The notes under the pieces: model-generated
Databases searched by the model: none
Seen by the model: only the letters and a program-made list of their open reading frames with translations
What the model was told of the DNA's origin: nothing
Program-made: the position numbers and the translations under genes
In this document: positions 1-7,218 of the stretch, one piece after another
How positions within the stretch are numbered: position 1 is the stretch's first letter
How the letters are laid out: each line of letters starts with the position of its first letter
NCBI RefSeq assembly: GCF_003047265.1
Contig: NZ_PZYY01000005.1
Coordinates: 372,001 to 436,000 of the forward strand
Direction: 5' to 3'
DNA length: 64,000 nucleotides
Origin: Nocardioides terrigena
Lineage (GTDB): Bacteria > Actinomycetota > Actinomycetes > Propionibacteriales > Nocardioidaceae

Positions 1-2
1 TC

Positions 3-2417
3 AGCCGCAGCTTCACCGCGCTGATGGCCTCCACGGTCGGCGACGTCGTCGTGCGGCCGGTCGGCGCCTCGGGGGAGTCGGAGCCGTCCGCCCGGACCGT
101 CGACTCCTCGCTCGTCGGCGAGCTCGAGGGCGTCGAGGGGGCCGCCCGCGTCGACGGCAACGTGACCGCCTTCGGCGTCTTCGTCGTGGACGAGGACAAC
201 AAGGTGGTCGGCGGACAGGGCCCGCCGGCCATCGGCGCCAACTGGAACGACGCCCCCGCCGGCCACGACCTCGAGGGGATGTCGGTCATCGGCGGCCGCG
301 AGCCGGAGCGGGCCGGCGAGGTGCTGCTCGACTCCAAGACCGCCGGCGAGGCGGGCTACACCATCGGCGAGGAGGTCCACCTCGTCACCAGTGGCGAGCA
401 GGCGGTGCTGCGCCCGACGCTGGTCGGCATCGGAGGCTTCCCCGAGGGGGGCTCGCTCAACGGGGCGACCTTCGCCGCCTTCGACACCCGGACGGCGCAG
501 GAGCTGCTGCTCGAGGGCGAGGACGCCTTCACCGACATCTGGGTCACGGCCGAGCCGGGCACCAGCCAGGAGGAGCTCGCGGACAGCGTCACCCAGCGGC
601 TGCCCGACGGCGTGGAGGCGGTGACCGGCGACGAGGCGGCCGACGAGGCCGCCAGCGCCATCCAGGAGGCGGTCGGCTTCCTCACCACCTTCCTGCTGAT
701 CTTCGCCGGCATCTCGCTGGTCGTCGGCGGCTTCCTCATCGTCAACACGTTCTCGATCCTGGTCGCCCAGCGCAGCCGCGAGCTGGCGCTGCTCCGCGCC
801 CTGGGGGCCAGCAAGCGGCAGGTCACCCGGATGGTGATGGTCGAGGCGTTCGTCCTCGGCGCCGTCGGCTCCACCATCGGCCTCGGGCTGGGCATCCTGC
901 TCGCGATGGGCATCCGCACCCTCTTCGGCCAGTTCGGCCTGGACCTGTCGGGGCAGCCGCTGATCGTCGCCCCGCGCACCGTCCTCGCGGCGTACGCCGT
1001 CGGCATCGTCGTGACCATGGTGGCCGCGTGGCTGCCCGCCCACCGGACCGGCCGGATCGCGCCGATCCAGGCGATGCGCGACGACGTGGCCATGCCCGAG
1101 TCGTCGCTGCACCGCCGGCTAGTCGTCGGCGTGGCGATGATCGTCGCCGGCGGGGCCGCGCTCGCCGCCGGCCTCATGGACGTGGTGCCCCGCCCCGGCT
1201 GGTTCGTCGGCGGCGGCATCCTCCTCGTCCTGCTCGGCGTCGCGGCGGCCAGCCCGGTGATCAGCCACCCGTTCCTGGCGGCGGCCGCGTGGGTCTACGC
1301 GCGGCTCTTCGGGACCGTGGGCCGGCTCGCCGGACAGAACAGCCTGCGCAACCCACGTCGTACGACGGCCACGTCCTCGGCACTCATGATTGGCCTCTCG
1401 CTGGCCTGCACGATGGCGATCGTGGGGGCGTCGGCCAAGGCCAGCGTCGACCAGACCATCGAGGAGAACTTCGTCGGCGACTACGTCGTCAGCTCGCTCT
1501 TCGGCCAGCCGTTCTCGCCGCGCATCGCGCGGGACATGGCCGAGGTCGACGGCGTCGACCACGTGTGGGCGCAGCGCTTCGCGATCACCGGGTCCGGGGA
1601 GGACTCGCAGGGTGTGGCGGCGCTCGACCCCGCGGCCTTCGAGCAGGGCATCGACCTCACCATGGTGGACGGCTCCGCGGGGGCGCTGCGCGACGGCACG
1701 GTGATCCTCGACGAGGAGTACGCCGGCGAGGAGTCGCTCTCGGTGGGTGACACGTACGACGTCGTGCTCGCCGACGGGCCGCGCGAGCTCGAGGTCGTCG
1801 GCATCTACGCCGAGAACCCGATCCTGATCTTCCCGGCCGTCACCACGCCGCAGACGCTCATCGACGCGGGCTACCGCGACGCCGACAACTTCCTGATCAT
1901 CGACACCGACGGCTCTGCGGCGGTGCAGGACGACCTCGAGGCCCTGGTCGCCGACCTCCCGATCGTCACGGTCAAGGACCAGCAGGAGTTCGCCGAGGAG
2001 CAGCGGGCGCCGATCGACCAGCTGGTGCTGATGATCTTTGCCCTGCTCGGGCTGGCCCTGCTGATCGCCGTGCTCGGCATCGTCAACACGCTGGCCCTCT
2101 CCATCATCGAGCGCACCCGCGAGGTCGGCCTGCTGCGGGCGATCGGGGTGAGCCGGGCCCAGCTGCGCCGGATGGTGACGCTGGAGTCGGTGGTGATCGC
2201 CGTGCTGGGCGCCGTCCTGGGCGTGGTGATGGGCATCGGCTTCGGGGTCGCGCTCATGCACGCGCTGCGCGAGGAGGGGCTCGAGGTGATCGACGTGCCG
2301 GTCAGCCAGCTCGCGATGTTCCTGGTCGTCTCGCTGGTGATCGGGGTGCTGGCCGCCCTGCTGCCGGCCCGTCGGGCGGCCCGGCTGGACGTGCTCAAGG
2401 CCATCAGCACCGACTGA
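3..2417 (+). CDS. ABC transporter permease, MacB/FtsX type (5' end outside window)
   Basis: The reading frame is already open at the first bases, so the true start lies upstream; about 804 residues are visible. It should be the membrane subunit of an ABC exporter or extracytoplasmic-processing system working with an ATPase encoded elsewhere. The visible part begins in a long extracytoplasmic (MacB periplasmic-core-like) region. A first FtsX block follows at roughly residues 215-340, with a hydrophobic helix ending in VNTFSILVAQRSRELALLRALGAS. A central membrane segment and second extracytoplasmic domain come next, then a second FtsX block near the C-terminus (VNTLALSIIERTREVGLLRAIGVS). The paired RE(L/V)(A/G)LLRA(L/I)G motifs are the FtsX hallmark. 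The two-block, roughly 850-residue form is common in actinobacteria. Substrate is unknown. Only the missing N-terminal helix limits the call. Confidence -1.
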   Translation, partial: SRSFTALMASTVGDVVVRPVGASGESEPSARTVDSSLVGELEGVEGAARVDGNVTAFGVFVVDEDNKVVGGQGPPAIGANWNDAPAGHDLEGMSVIGGREPERAGEVLLDSKTAGEAGYTIGEEVHLVTSGEQAVLRPTLVGIGGFPEGGSLNGATFAAFDTRTAQELLLEGEDAFTDIWVTAEPGTSQEELADSVTQRLPDGVEAVTGDEAADEAASAIQEAVGFLTTFLLIFAGISLVVGGFLIVNTFSILVAQRSRELALLRALGASKRQVTRMVMVEAFVLGAVGSTIGLGLGILLAMGIRTLFGQFGLDLSGQPLIVAPRTVLAAYAVGIVVTMVAAWLPAHRTGRIAPIQAMRDDVAMPESSLHRRLVVGVAMIVAGGAALAAGLMDVVPRPGWFVGGGILLVLLGVAAASPVISHPFLAAAAWVYARLFGTVGRLAGQNSLRNPRRTTATSSALMIGLSLACTMAIVGASAKASVDQTIEENFVGDYVVSSLFGQPFSPRIARDMAEVDGVDHVWAQRFAITGSGEDSQGVAALDPAAFEQGIDLTMVDGSAGALRDGTVILDEEYAGEESLSVGDTYDVVLADGPRELEVVGIYAENPILIFPAVTTPQTLIDAGYRDADNFLIIDTDGSAAVQDDLEALVADLPIVTVKDQQEFAEEQRAPIDQLVLMIFALLGLALLIAVLGIVNTLALSIIERTREVGLLRAIGVSRAQLRRMVTLESVVIAVLGAVLGVVMGIGFGVALMHALREEGLEVIDVPVSQLAMFLVVSLVIGVLAALLPARRAARLDVLKAISTD

Positions 2418-2467
2418 CCTTTACCATCCGCTTGTCGAAAACGTGTTCACGACCCTCCGGTCCGACT

Positions 2468-2473
2468 TACCCT
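2468..2473 (+). promoter_or_regulatory. -10 hexamer, likely leaderless start of GntR gene
   Basis: TACCCT lies 7 nt before the GTG at 2481, which places transcription start at or next to the start codon. No ribosome binding site is visible. A weak -35-like TTCACG lies at 2446-2451. Confidence -1.
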
Positions 2474-2480
2474 TCCTAGC

Positions 2481-3203
2481 GTGGACACCGTGGACGTCAG
2501 GCCTGCCGAGCGCAGCCTCAAGCACGTGCAGGTGCGGGAGTACGTCCGGGACCTCCTCGCCGCTGCAGAGCCCGGCACCGCCGCGCCTTCCGAGCGTGAG
2601 CTGGTCGCCCAGTTCGGCGTCGCCCGGATGACGGTGCGCCAGGCGCTGGACGCACTGGTCGGGGAGGGCCTCCTCGAGCGGGTCCCCGGCCGGGGCACGT
2701 TCGTCGCCCAGCCGCGCCACCGGATCGGCCAGCTGACCTCCTTCACCGAGGACATCCGGCGCCGCGGCATGCTCCCGGAGTCCCAGACCCTCCTCGCCCG
2801 CCGCGAGCAGGCCGGCCCGGGCGTCGCCCGCGCGCTGTCCATCACGCCGGGTGACGCGGTCATCCACTGGAAGCGCCTGCGCCGCGCCGACCAGCAGGTC
2901 GTCTGCATCGAGGACGCCTACCTCAACGAGGTGCTGCTGCCCGGCTTCCTGCAGAGCGGGATGCCCACCAGCCTGTACGACGCCCTCGAGGTCCGCGGCC
3001 TGCGTCCCAACTGGGCCGAGGACTCCATCTGCGCCGACGGCGCCGACGCCGAGGAGGCCGGGCTGCTCGAGCTGACGGTCGGCGCCCCGGTGCTCCGCCA
3101 CTCGCGACGCGGATTGCTCGGCGACAAGCCGGTCGAGGTCTCGCGCACCGTCTACCGCCCCGACCGCTACACGGTCTACGTGCAGCTCGGCGGGGACTCC
3201 TAG
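2481..3203 (+). CDS. GntR family transcriptional regulator (HutC subfamily, UTRA domain)
   Basis: A 240-residue DNA-binding regulator. The N-terminal winged helix (about residues 14-75) carries the GntR signature: PSERELVAQFGVARMTVRQAL is the recognition helix region, and GRGTFVA is the wing. The C-terminal half (about 90-235) matches the UTRA ligand domain, which in HutC/DasR-type regulators binds small molecules such as sugar phosphates or urocanate. Length is typical of the subfamily. The GTG start is chosen because a TANNNT -10 sits 7 nt upstream and there is no better start with a ribosome binding site. The gene stands alone between the ABC permease and a convergent HD hydrolase, so its target and effector cannot be inferred. 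Confidence -1.
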   Translation: MDTVDVRPAERSLKHVQVREYVRDLLAAAEPGTAAPSERELVAQFGVARMTVRQALDALVGEGLLERVPGRGTFVAQPRHRIGQLTSFTEDIRRRGMLPESQTLLARREQAGPGVARALSITPGDAVIHWKRLRRADQQVVCIEDAYLNEVLLPGFLQSGMPTSLYDALEVRGLRPNWAEDSICADGADAEEAGLLELTVGAPVLRHSRRGLLGDKPVEVSRTVYRPDRYTVYVQLGGDS

Positions 3204-3207
3204 GTCC

Positions 3208-3798
3208 TCAGGCCCGGTCCTCGAGCCTGCCGATCTCGGCGGTCGAGTTGGCGCGCGCCGCCCCCTCCCACAGCCGCGCCCCCGCGTCGGTGGCGAACAG
3301 CCGCGGGCCGTCGAGCAGGTCGCGGAGCACCGCCGCCCTGCCCACGGCGAAGTCCTCGTCGCCGACGCTGGCGTACTCCCGCCGGACCCCGAGCGTGTAC
3401 TCCCGGTACCGCTCCTCCGGCGCCGCCAGGATCGCCAGGTCGGCGTCGCTGAGCACGCACGCGTTGCGGTCGTCGGGGAACGGCCGGTGGTGCTCGGTCA
3501 TCCGCACCAGGCGGGCGACCTCCGCGGCCGGTGGTTCCGGGAGAGCGTGCTCGGCCCACTGCGCCGAGCGCTCCTCGGCGTCCGGGAGGGCGTCGTACAC
3601 GGCGTCGTGGAACCACGCCGCCAGCACCACCGGCACCCGGTCGAACCGCTCGCCCGCCCGGTCCAGCTCGTCGATGCGGTCCAGCACCTCGGTGAGGTGC
3701 CTCAGGTCGTGGTAGCCGTCGCGGTCCCACGCCGTGAGGAGGGCGTCGCGTACGTCGTGCAGCGCCGGGATCGGCCAGCGGTCGGCGAGGTCGGGCAC
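3208..3798 (-). CDS. HD-domain metal-dependent phosphohydrolase-like protein
   Basis: A 196-residue protein resembling the predicted HD-superfamily hydrolases of COG4339. An early histidine lies in YHDLRHL. The HD doublet is in AAWFHDAVYD, followed by EERSAQWAEHAL, EHH and DADLAIL, an alpha-helical layout typical of HD phosphohydrolases binding a divalent metal. The substrate is unknown. The frame stays open upstream to 3939, but the GTG at 3798 is preferred: a TAGGGT -10 lies 7 nt upstream and conserved-looking sequence begins there. The longer reading would also have to encode across a large palindrome (3856-3914). Its stop is 4 nt from that of the convergent GntR gene. Confidence -1.
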   Translation of the reverse strand: MPDLADRWPIPALHDVRDALLTAWDRDGYHDLRHLTEVLDRIDELDRAGERFDRVPVVLAAWFHDAVYDALPDAEERSAQWAEHALPEPPAAEVARLVRMTEHHRPFPDDRNACVLSDADLAILAAPEERYREYTLGVRREYASVGDEDFAVGRAAVLRDLLDGPRLFATDAGARLWEGAARANSTAEIGRLEDRA

Positions 3799-3805
3799 AT
3801 CCCCG

Positions 3806-3811
3806 ACCCTA
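3806..3811 (-). promoter_or_regulatory. -10 hexamer, leaderless start of HD hydrolase gene
   Basis: On the minus strand TAGGGT lies 7 nt before the GTG at 3798. This supports the short form of the protein. Confidence -1.
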
Positions 3812-3855
3812 GCCGCGAGTCCGCCCGACCGCCGAGGTCCAGACCCAGTCGCACC

Positions 3856-3914
3856 ACGAGTGTGCGTGGAAGCACCGGAAGGTGCCCGGTGATGGTGCAT
3901 CCACGCACACTCGT
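3856..3914. repeat. 59-bp intergenic near-palindrome with perfect 15-bp arms
   Basis: Left arm ACGAGTGTGCGTGGA (3856-3870) is the exact reverse complement of TCCACGCACACTCGT (3900-3914). The 29-nt centre holds a smaller hairpin, GCACC-GGAA-GGTGC at 3872-3885. It lies between the stop of the YciI-like gene and the promoter of the HD gene, both on the minus strand. It could be a REP-like dispersed element, a terminator lacking a U-tract, or a protein-binding palindrome. Confidence -1.
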
Positions 3915-3969
3915 CCGGGGGTCGTGATGCGCCCGCCACCGCGTCGAGCCCCGACCGCCCAGGTCAGGG

Positions 3970-4326
3970 TCAGAACTCGTCGACCGGCCGGATCTCCACG
4001 ACCGGGTGGGCGCGGGTGAGCACCTGCGCGGCCTCGACCAGGGCGTCGTAGTCGTCGCAGGTGACGATGTAGAAGCCGGACAGCTGCTCGACGGTCTCGG
4101 CGTAGGGCCCGTCGGTGACGAGGACCTCCGACCCGGCACCGCGTCGGAGCGTCCGCGCCCGGCTGCTGTCGTCGAGCCCGGCACCGCCCGTGACCGCCCC
4201 GCCTCGCGCCCTGAGCCGTTCGGCGAACTCGCGGTCGGTGTCGAAGGTGGCCTGGTGGTCCGCATCCGTGCCGGCCAGCCAGGCGGCCTCGTCATCGGCG
4301 GGGAACAGGACGACGTACTCGCTCAT
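3970..4326 (-). CDS. YciI/DGPF-domain protein
   Basis: A 118-residue protein of the YCII-related (DGPF) family. The start MSEYVVLFPADDE, the long charged helix, VTDGPYAETVEQLSGFYIVTCDDYD and the C-terminal HPVVEIRPV strand match the dimeric ferredoxin-like fold. In family members the DGPF/DGPY motif and a conserved histidine line a putative active site. Biochemical roles are mostly unknown, and some are linked to ECF sigma factors. No sigma gene is adjacent here. The ATG at 4326 has a good ribosome binding site (GAGAGGAAG, 3-nt spacing). A longer in-frame reading upstream lacks conserved content and overlaps the GNAT gene antisense-free but implausibly, so it was not used. Confidence -1.
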   Translation of the reverse strand: MSEYVVLFPADDEAAWLAGTDADHQATFDTDREFAERLRARGGAVTGGAGLDDSSRARTLRRGAGSEVLVTDGPYAETVEQLSGFYIVTCDDYDALVEAAQVLTRAHPVVEIRPVDEF

Positions 4327-4405
4327 GGGCTTCCTCTCGTTGATGTCCTCACCCGAGTGACGGGGGAGCGGGCCCGGGATCGACACGCGGTCGCGGGCCG
4401 GTCGG

Positions 4406-5005
4406 TCAGAGGTGCCTCGAGGTGACGAGCGTCGTCCCGCGCTCGGGGTCCACGACCGTCCGACCCGTCTCGGTGAAGCCGAGCTTCTCGAGCACCCGCC
4501 GAGAGGCGGTGTTCCAGTCCCACACCGTCGCCCACAGGCGCTGATGACCGGACGACCTCGCCCAGTCCAGGACCGCCAGCGCGGACTCGGTCGCGTACCC
4601 CTGCCCCCAGGTCCGGCGCAACAGCTCGAAGGCCAGCTCCGGTTCGTCGCCCGCACCCCGCCCGCTGTCGACCAGCCCGCAGTACCCGATCACGTCGCCG
4701 GCAGACCTCCGCTCGACCGCCAGCAAACCGGTCGCGCGCGGCGAGCCGGTCGTGGACGCCGGCGAGCCGGCGCGGATGGCCTCCTCGAGCTCGGCCACCG
4801 TGGGTCGTCCGTCCGCGCCTATCCGGCGGTGCGGAGGCACCCGCGGGTCGCGCTCGGTCCACAGCTCCCGCTGGACGACGGCCTCGCCTGCCCGCCACGG
4901 CCTCAGCACCAGACGGTCCGTCTCCAGAACGACCTCGCGGCCCGGTGCTGCCGGTGCTGTCCCCTCGGTGCCCACCTCAGCTCGCCGGGTCCGCCTCGAG
5001 GTCAT
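4406..5005 (-). CDS. GNAT family N-acetyltransferase (RimJ/RimL-like)
   Basis: A 199-residue acetyl-CoA-dependent acetyltransferase. LETDRLVLRPWR is the usual N-terminal strand of RimJ/RimL-type GNATs. The acetyl-CoA binding segment is RRTWGQGYATESALAVLDWA (Q/RxxGxG/A type). WDWNTASRRVLEKLGFTETGR is the typical C-terminal motif. The acceptor may be a protein N-terminus or a small molecule. The ATG at 5005 overlaps the end of the upstream XPB gene by 29 bp. A GTG at 4975, one base past the XPB stop, is an equally plausible start and would remove ten Arg-rich residues. The overlap implies translational coupling to XPB. Confidence -1.
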   Translation of the reverse strand: MTSRRTRRAEVGTEGTAPAAPGREVVLETDRLVLRPWRAGEAVVQRELWTERDPRVPPHRRIGADGRPTVAELEEAIRAGSPASTTGSPRATGLLAVERRSAGDVIGYCGLVDSGRGAGDEPELAFELLRRTWGQGYATESALAVLDWARSSGHQRLWATVWDWNTASRRVLEKLGFTETGRTVVDPERGTTLVTSRHL

Positions 5006-6629
5006 CGCTGTCGATGATCCGGTAGGCGTAGCCCTGCTCGGCGAGGAACCGCTGCCGGTTCTGCGCGAACTCCGCGTCCACCGTGTCGCGCGAGACGATC
5101 GTGTAGAAGTGCGCGGTCTTGCCCTCCGCCTTCGGCCGCAGCAACCGGCCGAGGCGCTGGGCCTCCTCCTGGCGGGAGCCGAACGACCCGCTCACCTGGA
5201 TCGCCACCTCCGCCGAGGGCAGGTCGATGGAGAAGTTGGCGACCTTGCTGACCACCAGCAGCGAGATCTCGCCCGAGCGGAACGCCTCGAAGAGCCGCTG
5301 CCGCTCCTTGACGGGCGTCTCGCCCTTGATGACCGGGGCGTCGAGCATCGCGGCGAGCTCGTCGAGCTGGTCGATGTACTGCCCGATCACCAGCGTCGGC
5401 TGCGTCGAGTGCTGCTCCACCAGCTGACGGACGACGTCGATCTTCTTGTGGGTGCACGACGCGAGCCGGTAGCGCTCCTCGGGCTCGGCGGTGGCGTAGG
5501 CCAGCCGCTGCCCCTCCGGCAGGGTGACCCGCACCTCGACGCAGTCGGCGGGCGCGATCCAGCCCTGCGCCTCGATGTCCTTCCACGGGGCGTCGTACCG
5601 CTTCGGCCCGATCAGCGAGAACACCTCGCCCTCCCGGCCGTCCTCGCGCACCAGGGTCGCGGTCAGTCCGATCCGCCGCCGAGCCTGGAGGTTGGCCGTC
5701 ATCCGGAAGATCGGCGCCGGCAGCAGGTGCACCTCGTCGTAGACGATGAGGCCCCAGTCGCGTGCGTCGAGCAGCTCGAGGTGCGTGTAGACACCCTTCC
5801 GGCGCGTGGTGAGGACCTGGTACGTCGCAATGGTCACCGGCCGCACCTCCTTCACCGACCCGCTGTACTCACCGATCTCGTCGGCGGTCAGCGACGTGCG
5901 CTTGATGAGCTCGTCCTTCCACTGCCGCGCGCTGACGGTGTTGGTGACCAGGATCAGCGTCGTCGCCTGGGCCTGCGCCATCGCGGCCGCGCCGACGATG
6001 GTCTTGCCGGCACCGCAGGGGAGGACCACGACGCCGGAGCCGCCGTGCCAGAACGACTCGGCCGCCTCCCGCTGGTAGGTGCGCAGCTCCCACCCGTCCT
6101 CGTCGAGGGCGATCGCGTGCGCCTCGCCGTCGACGTACCCGGCGAAGTCCTCCGCCGGCCAGCCGAGCTTGAGCAGCGCCTGCTTGAGGTTGCCGCGCTC
6201 GCTGGGGTGCACGGCCACCGAGTCGTCGTCGAGCCGCTCGCCGAGCATGCCGGCGATCTTCTTGGCGCGCAGCACCTCCTCGAGCACCGGCCGGTCGTTG
6301 CTGCTCAGCACCAGGCCGTGCATCGGGTGCTTCTCCAGCCGCAGCCGGCCGTAGCGGGCCATCGTCTCGGCGACGTCCACGAGCAGCGCGTGCGGGACGG
6401 CGTACCGGCTGTAGCTGAGCAGCGCGTCGACCACCTGCTCGGCGTCGTGGCCGGCGGCGCGCGCGTTCCACAGGCCCAGCGGCGTGAGCCGATAGGTGTG
6501 CACGTGCTCGGGGGAGCGCTCGAGCTCCGCGAAGGGGGCGATCGCCTTGCGGCAGTCGGCGGCCCGTTCGTGGTCGATCTCCAGCAGCAGGGTCTTGTCG
6601 CTCTGCACGATCAGGGGGCCGTCATTCAC
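4977..6629 (-). CDS. xpb: DNA repair helicase of the XPB/Ssl2 family
   Basis: A 550-residue superfamily-2 helicase, bacterial XPB type, a 3'-5' DNA translocase with a presumed repair role. An N-terminal helicase-associated domain spans about 1-175. Walker A GAGKT is at 206-210, the DEVH box at 298-301, the XPB-specific RED motif at 328-330 (LVREDGREGE), and helicase motif VI in QEEAQRLGRLLRP near the C-terminus. Length matches mycobacterial XPB (about 540). The GTG start at 6629 has TAGGCT 6 nt upstream and no ribosome binding site, so the transcript is probably leaderless. A large helicase-associated protein is encoded two genes upstream, an arrangement I recall from mycobacteria where the two are adjacent. 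Confidence -1.
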   Translation of the reverse strand: MNDGPLIVQSDKTLLLEIDHERAADCRKAIAPFAELERSPEHVHTYRLTPLGLWNARAAGHDAEQVVDALLSYSRYAVPHALLVDVAETMARYGRLRLEKHPMHGLVLSSNDRPVLEEVLRAKKIAGMLGERLDDDSVAVHPSERGNLKQALLKLGWPAEDFAGYVDGEAHAIALDEDGWELRTYQREAAESFWHGGSGVVVLPCGAGKTIVGAAAMAQAQATTLILVTNTVSARQWKDELIKRTSLTADEIGEYSGSVKEVRPVTIATYQVLTTRRKGVYTHLELLDARDWGLIVYDEVHLLPAPIFRMTANLQARRRIGLTATLVREDGREGEVFSLIGPKRYDAPWKDIEAQGWIAPADCVEVRVTLPEGQRLAYATAEPEERYRLASCTHKKIDVVRQLVEQHSTQPTLVIGQYIDQLDELAAMLDAPVIKGETPVKERQRLFEAFRSGEISLLVVSKVANFSIDLPSAEVAIQVSGSFGSRQEEAQRLGRLLRPKAEGKTAHFYTIVSRDTVDAEFAQNRQRFLAEQGYAYRIIDSDDLEADPAS

Positions 6630-6635
6630 CGCCCC

Positions 6636-6641
6636 AGCCTA
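6636..6641 (-). promoter_or_regulatory. -10 hexamer, leaderless start of xpb
   Basis: Minus-strand TAGGCT lies 6 nt before the GTG at 6629. Confidence -1.
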
Positions 6642-6681
6642 CGGAGGCCCGCAACGCGGGCACCCGGCGTACGCCGCGTGG

Positions 6682-7206
6682 TCAGCTCGCGGCGGCCTTC
6701 TGGCGGGCGCGGTACGCCGCGACGTTGGCGCGCGAGGAGCACCGGTCGGAGCAGTAGCGCCGGGACTGGTTGGGCGAGGTGTCGACGAACACGTTGTCGC
6801 ACGAGCTGGCGTGGCACACCCCGAGCCGGGTCGCCCCGAGGTCGCAGACCAGGGTGGCCAGGCCCATGAGGGACTCGCCGATGAGCAGCTCGGCCACCGA
6901 CGCCGACCGGTTGGCGACGTGCATGTGCAGGTGCGACGGGTCGTGGTCGCTGATCATCGGGGTGACCGGGTGGAGGGCCAGCAGGTCGTTGAGGTGAGAC
7001 ACCACGACCGGCACCTCACCGGCCTCGGAGGCCTCGAAGACCGGCCGCAGCTCGACCTGGAACTCCTGCAGGGCGGCCACGTCACCGGGGGTGACCGACG
7101 CGTGCAGCCAGCTGCGGTCGGCGAGGTGGGCCACCAGGGCGTCCGGGTCGGCCAGGTCCGCGTTGAGCAGCGCCGCCGACGCCTCGGCGTACCTGATGAA
7201 GTCCAC
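6682..7206 (-). CDS. CGNR zinc-finger (ABATE-domain) protein, probable transcriptional regulator
   Basis: A 174-residue protein. The N-terminal part (about 1-120) resembles the ABATE domain of stress-related actinobacterial regulators. The C-terminal part has four cysteines in the CGNR zinc-finger layout: C-x4-C (CHASSC), then YCSDRC, with the spacer FVDTSPNQSRRYC. The name-giving CGNR is degenerate here (CSSR), while the zinc ligands and the following ANVAAYRAR helix are kept. It probably binds DNA; the regulon is unknown. The GTG at 7206 has TAGGCT 6 nt upstream, and that hexamer overlaps the stop codon of the preceding gene. Confidence -1.
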   Translation of the reverse strand: MDFIRYAEASAALLNADLADPDALVAHLADRSWLHASVTPGDVAALQEFQVELRPVFEASEAGEVPVVVSHLNDLLALHPVTPMISDHDPSHLHMHVANRSASVAELLIGESLMGLATLVCDLGATRLGVCHASSCDNVFVDTSPNQSRRYCSDRCSSRANVAAYRARQKAAAS

Positions 7207-7212
7207 GTCCCC

Positions 7213-7218
7213 AGCCTA
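7213..7218 (-). promoter_or_regulatory. -10 hexamer, leaderless start of CGNR gene
   Basis: Minus-strand TAGGCT lies 6 nt before the GTG at 7206. Its first bases are the TAG stop of the upstream helicase-associated gene. Confidence -1.

Noticed and set aside
3799..3939. Upstream 47-residue extension of the HD hydrolase
   Set aside because: It would be translated through the palindrome at 3856-3914 and lies before a well-placed -10 for the shorter form.
4327..4656. Upstream 110-residue extension of the YciI-like protein
   Set aside because: Arg/Ser/Gly-rich out-of-frame translation of the GNAT gene; the ATG at 4326 has a good ribosome binding site and family-like N-terminus.
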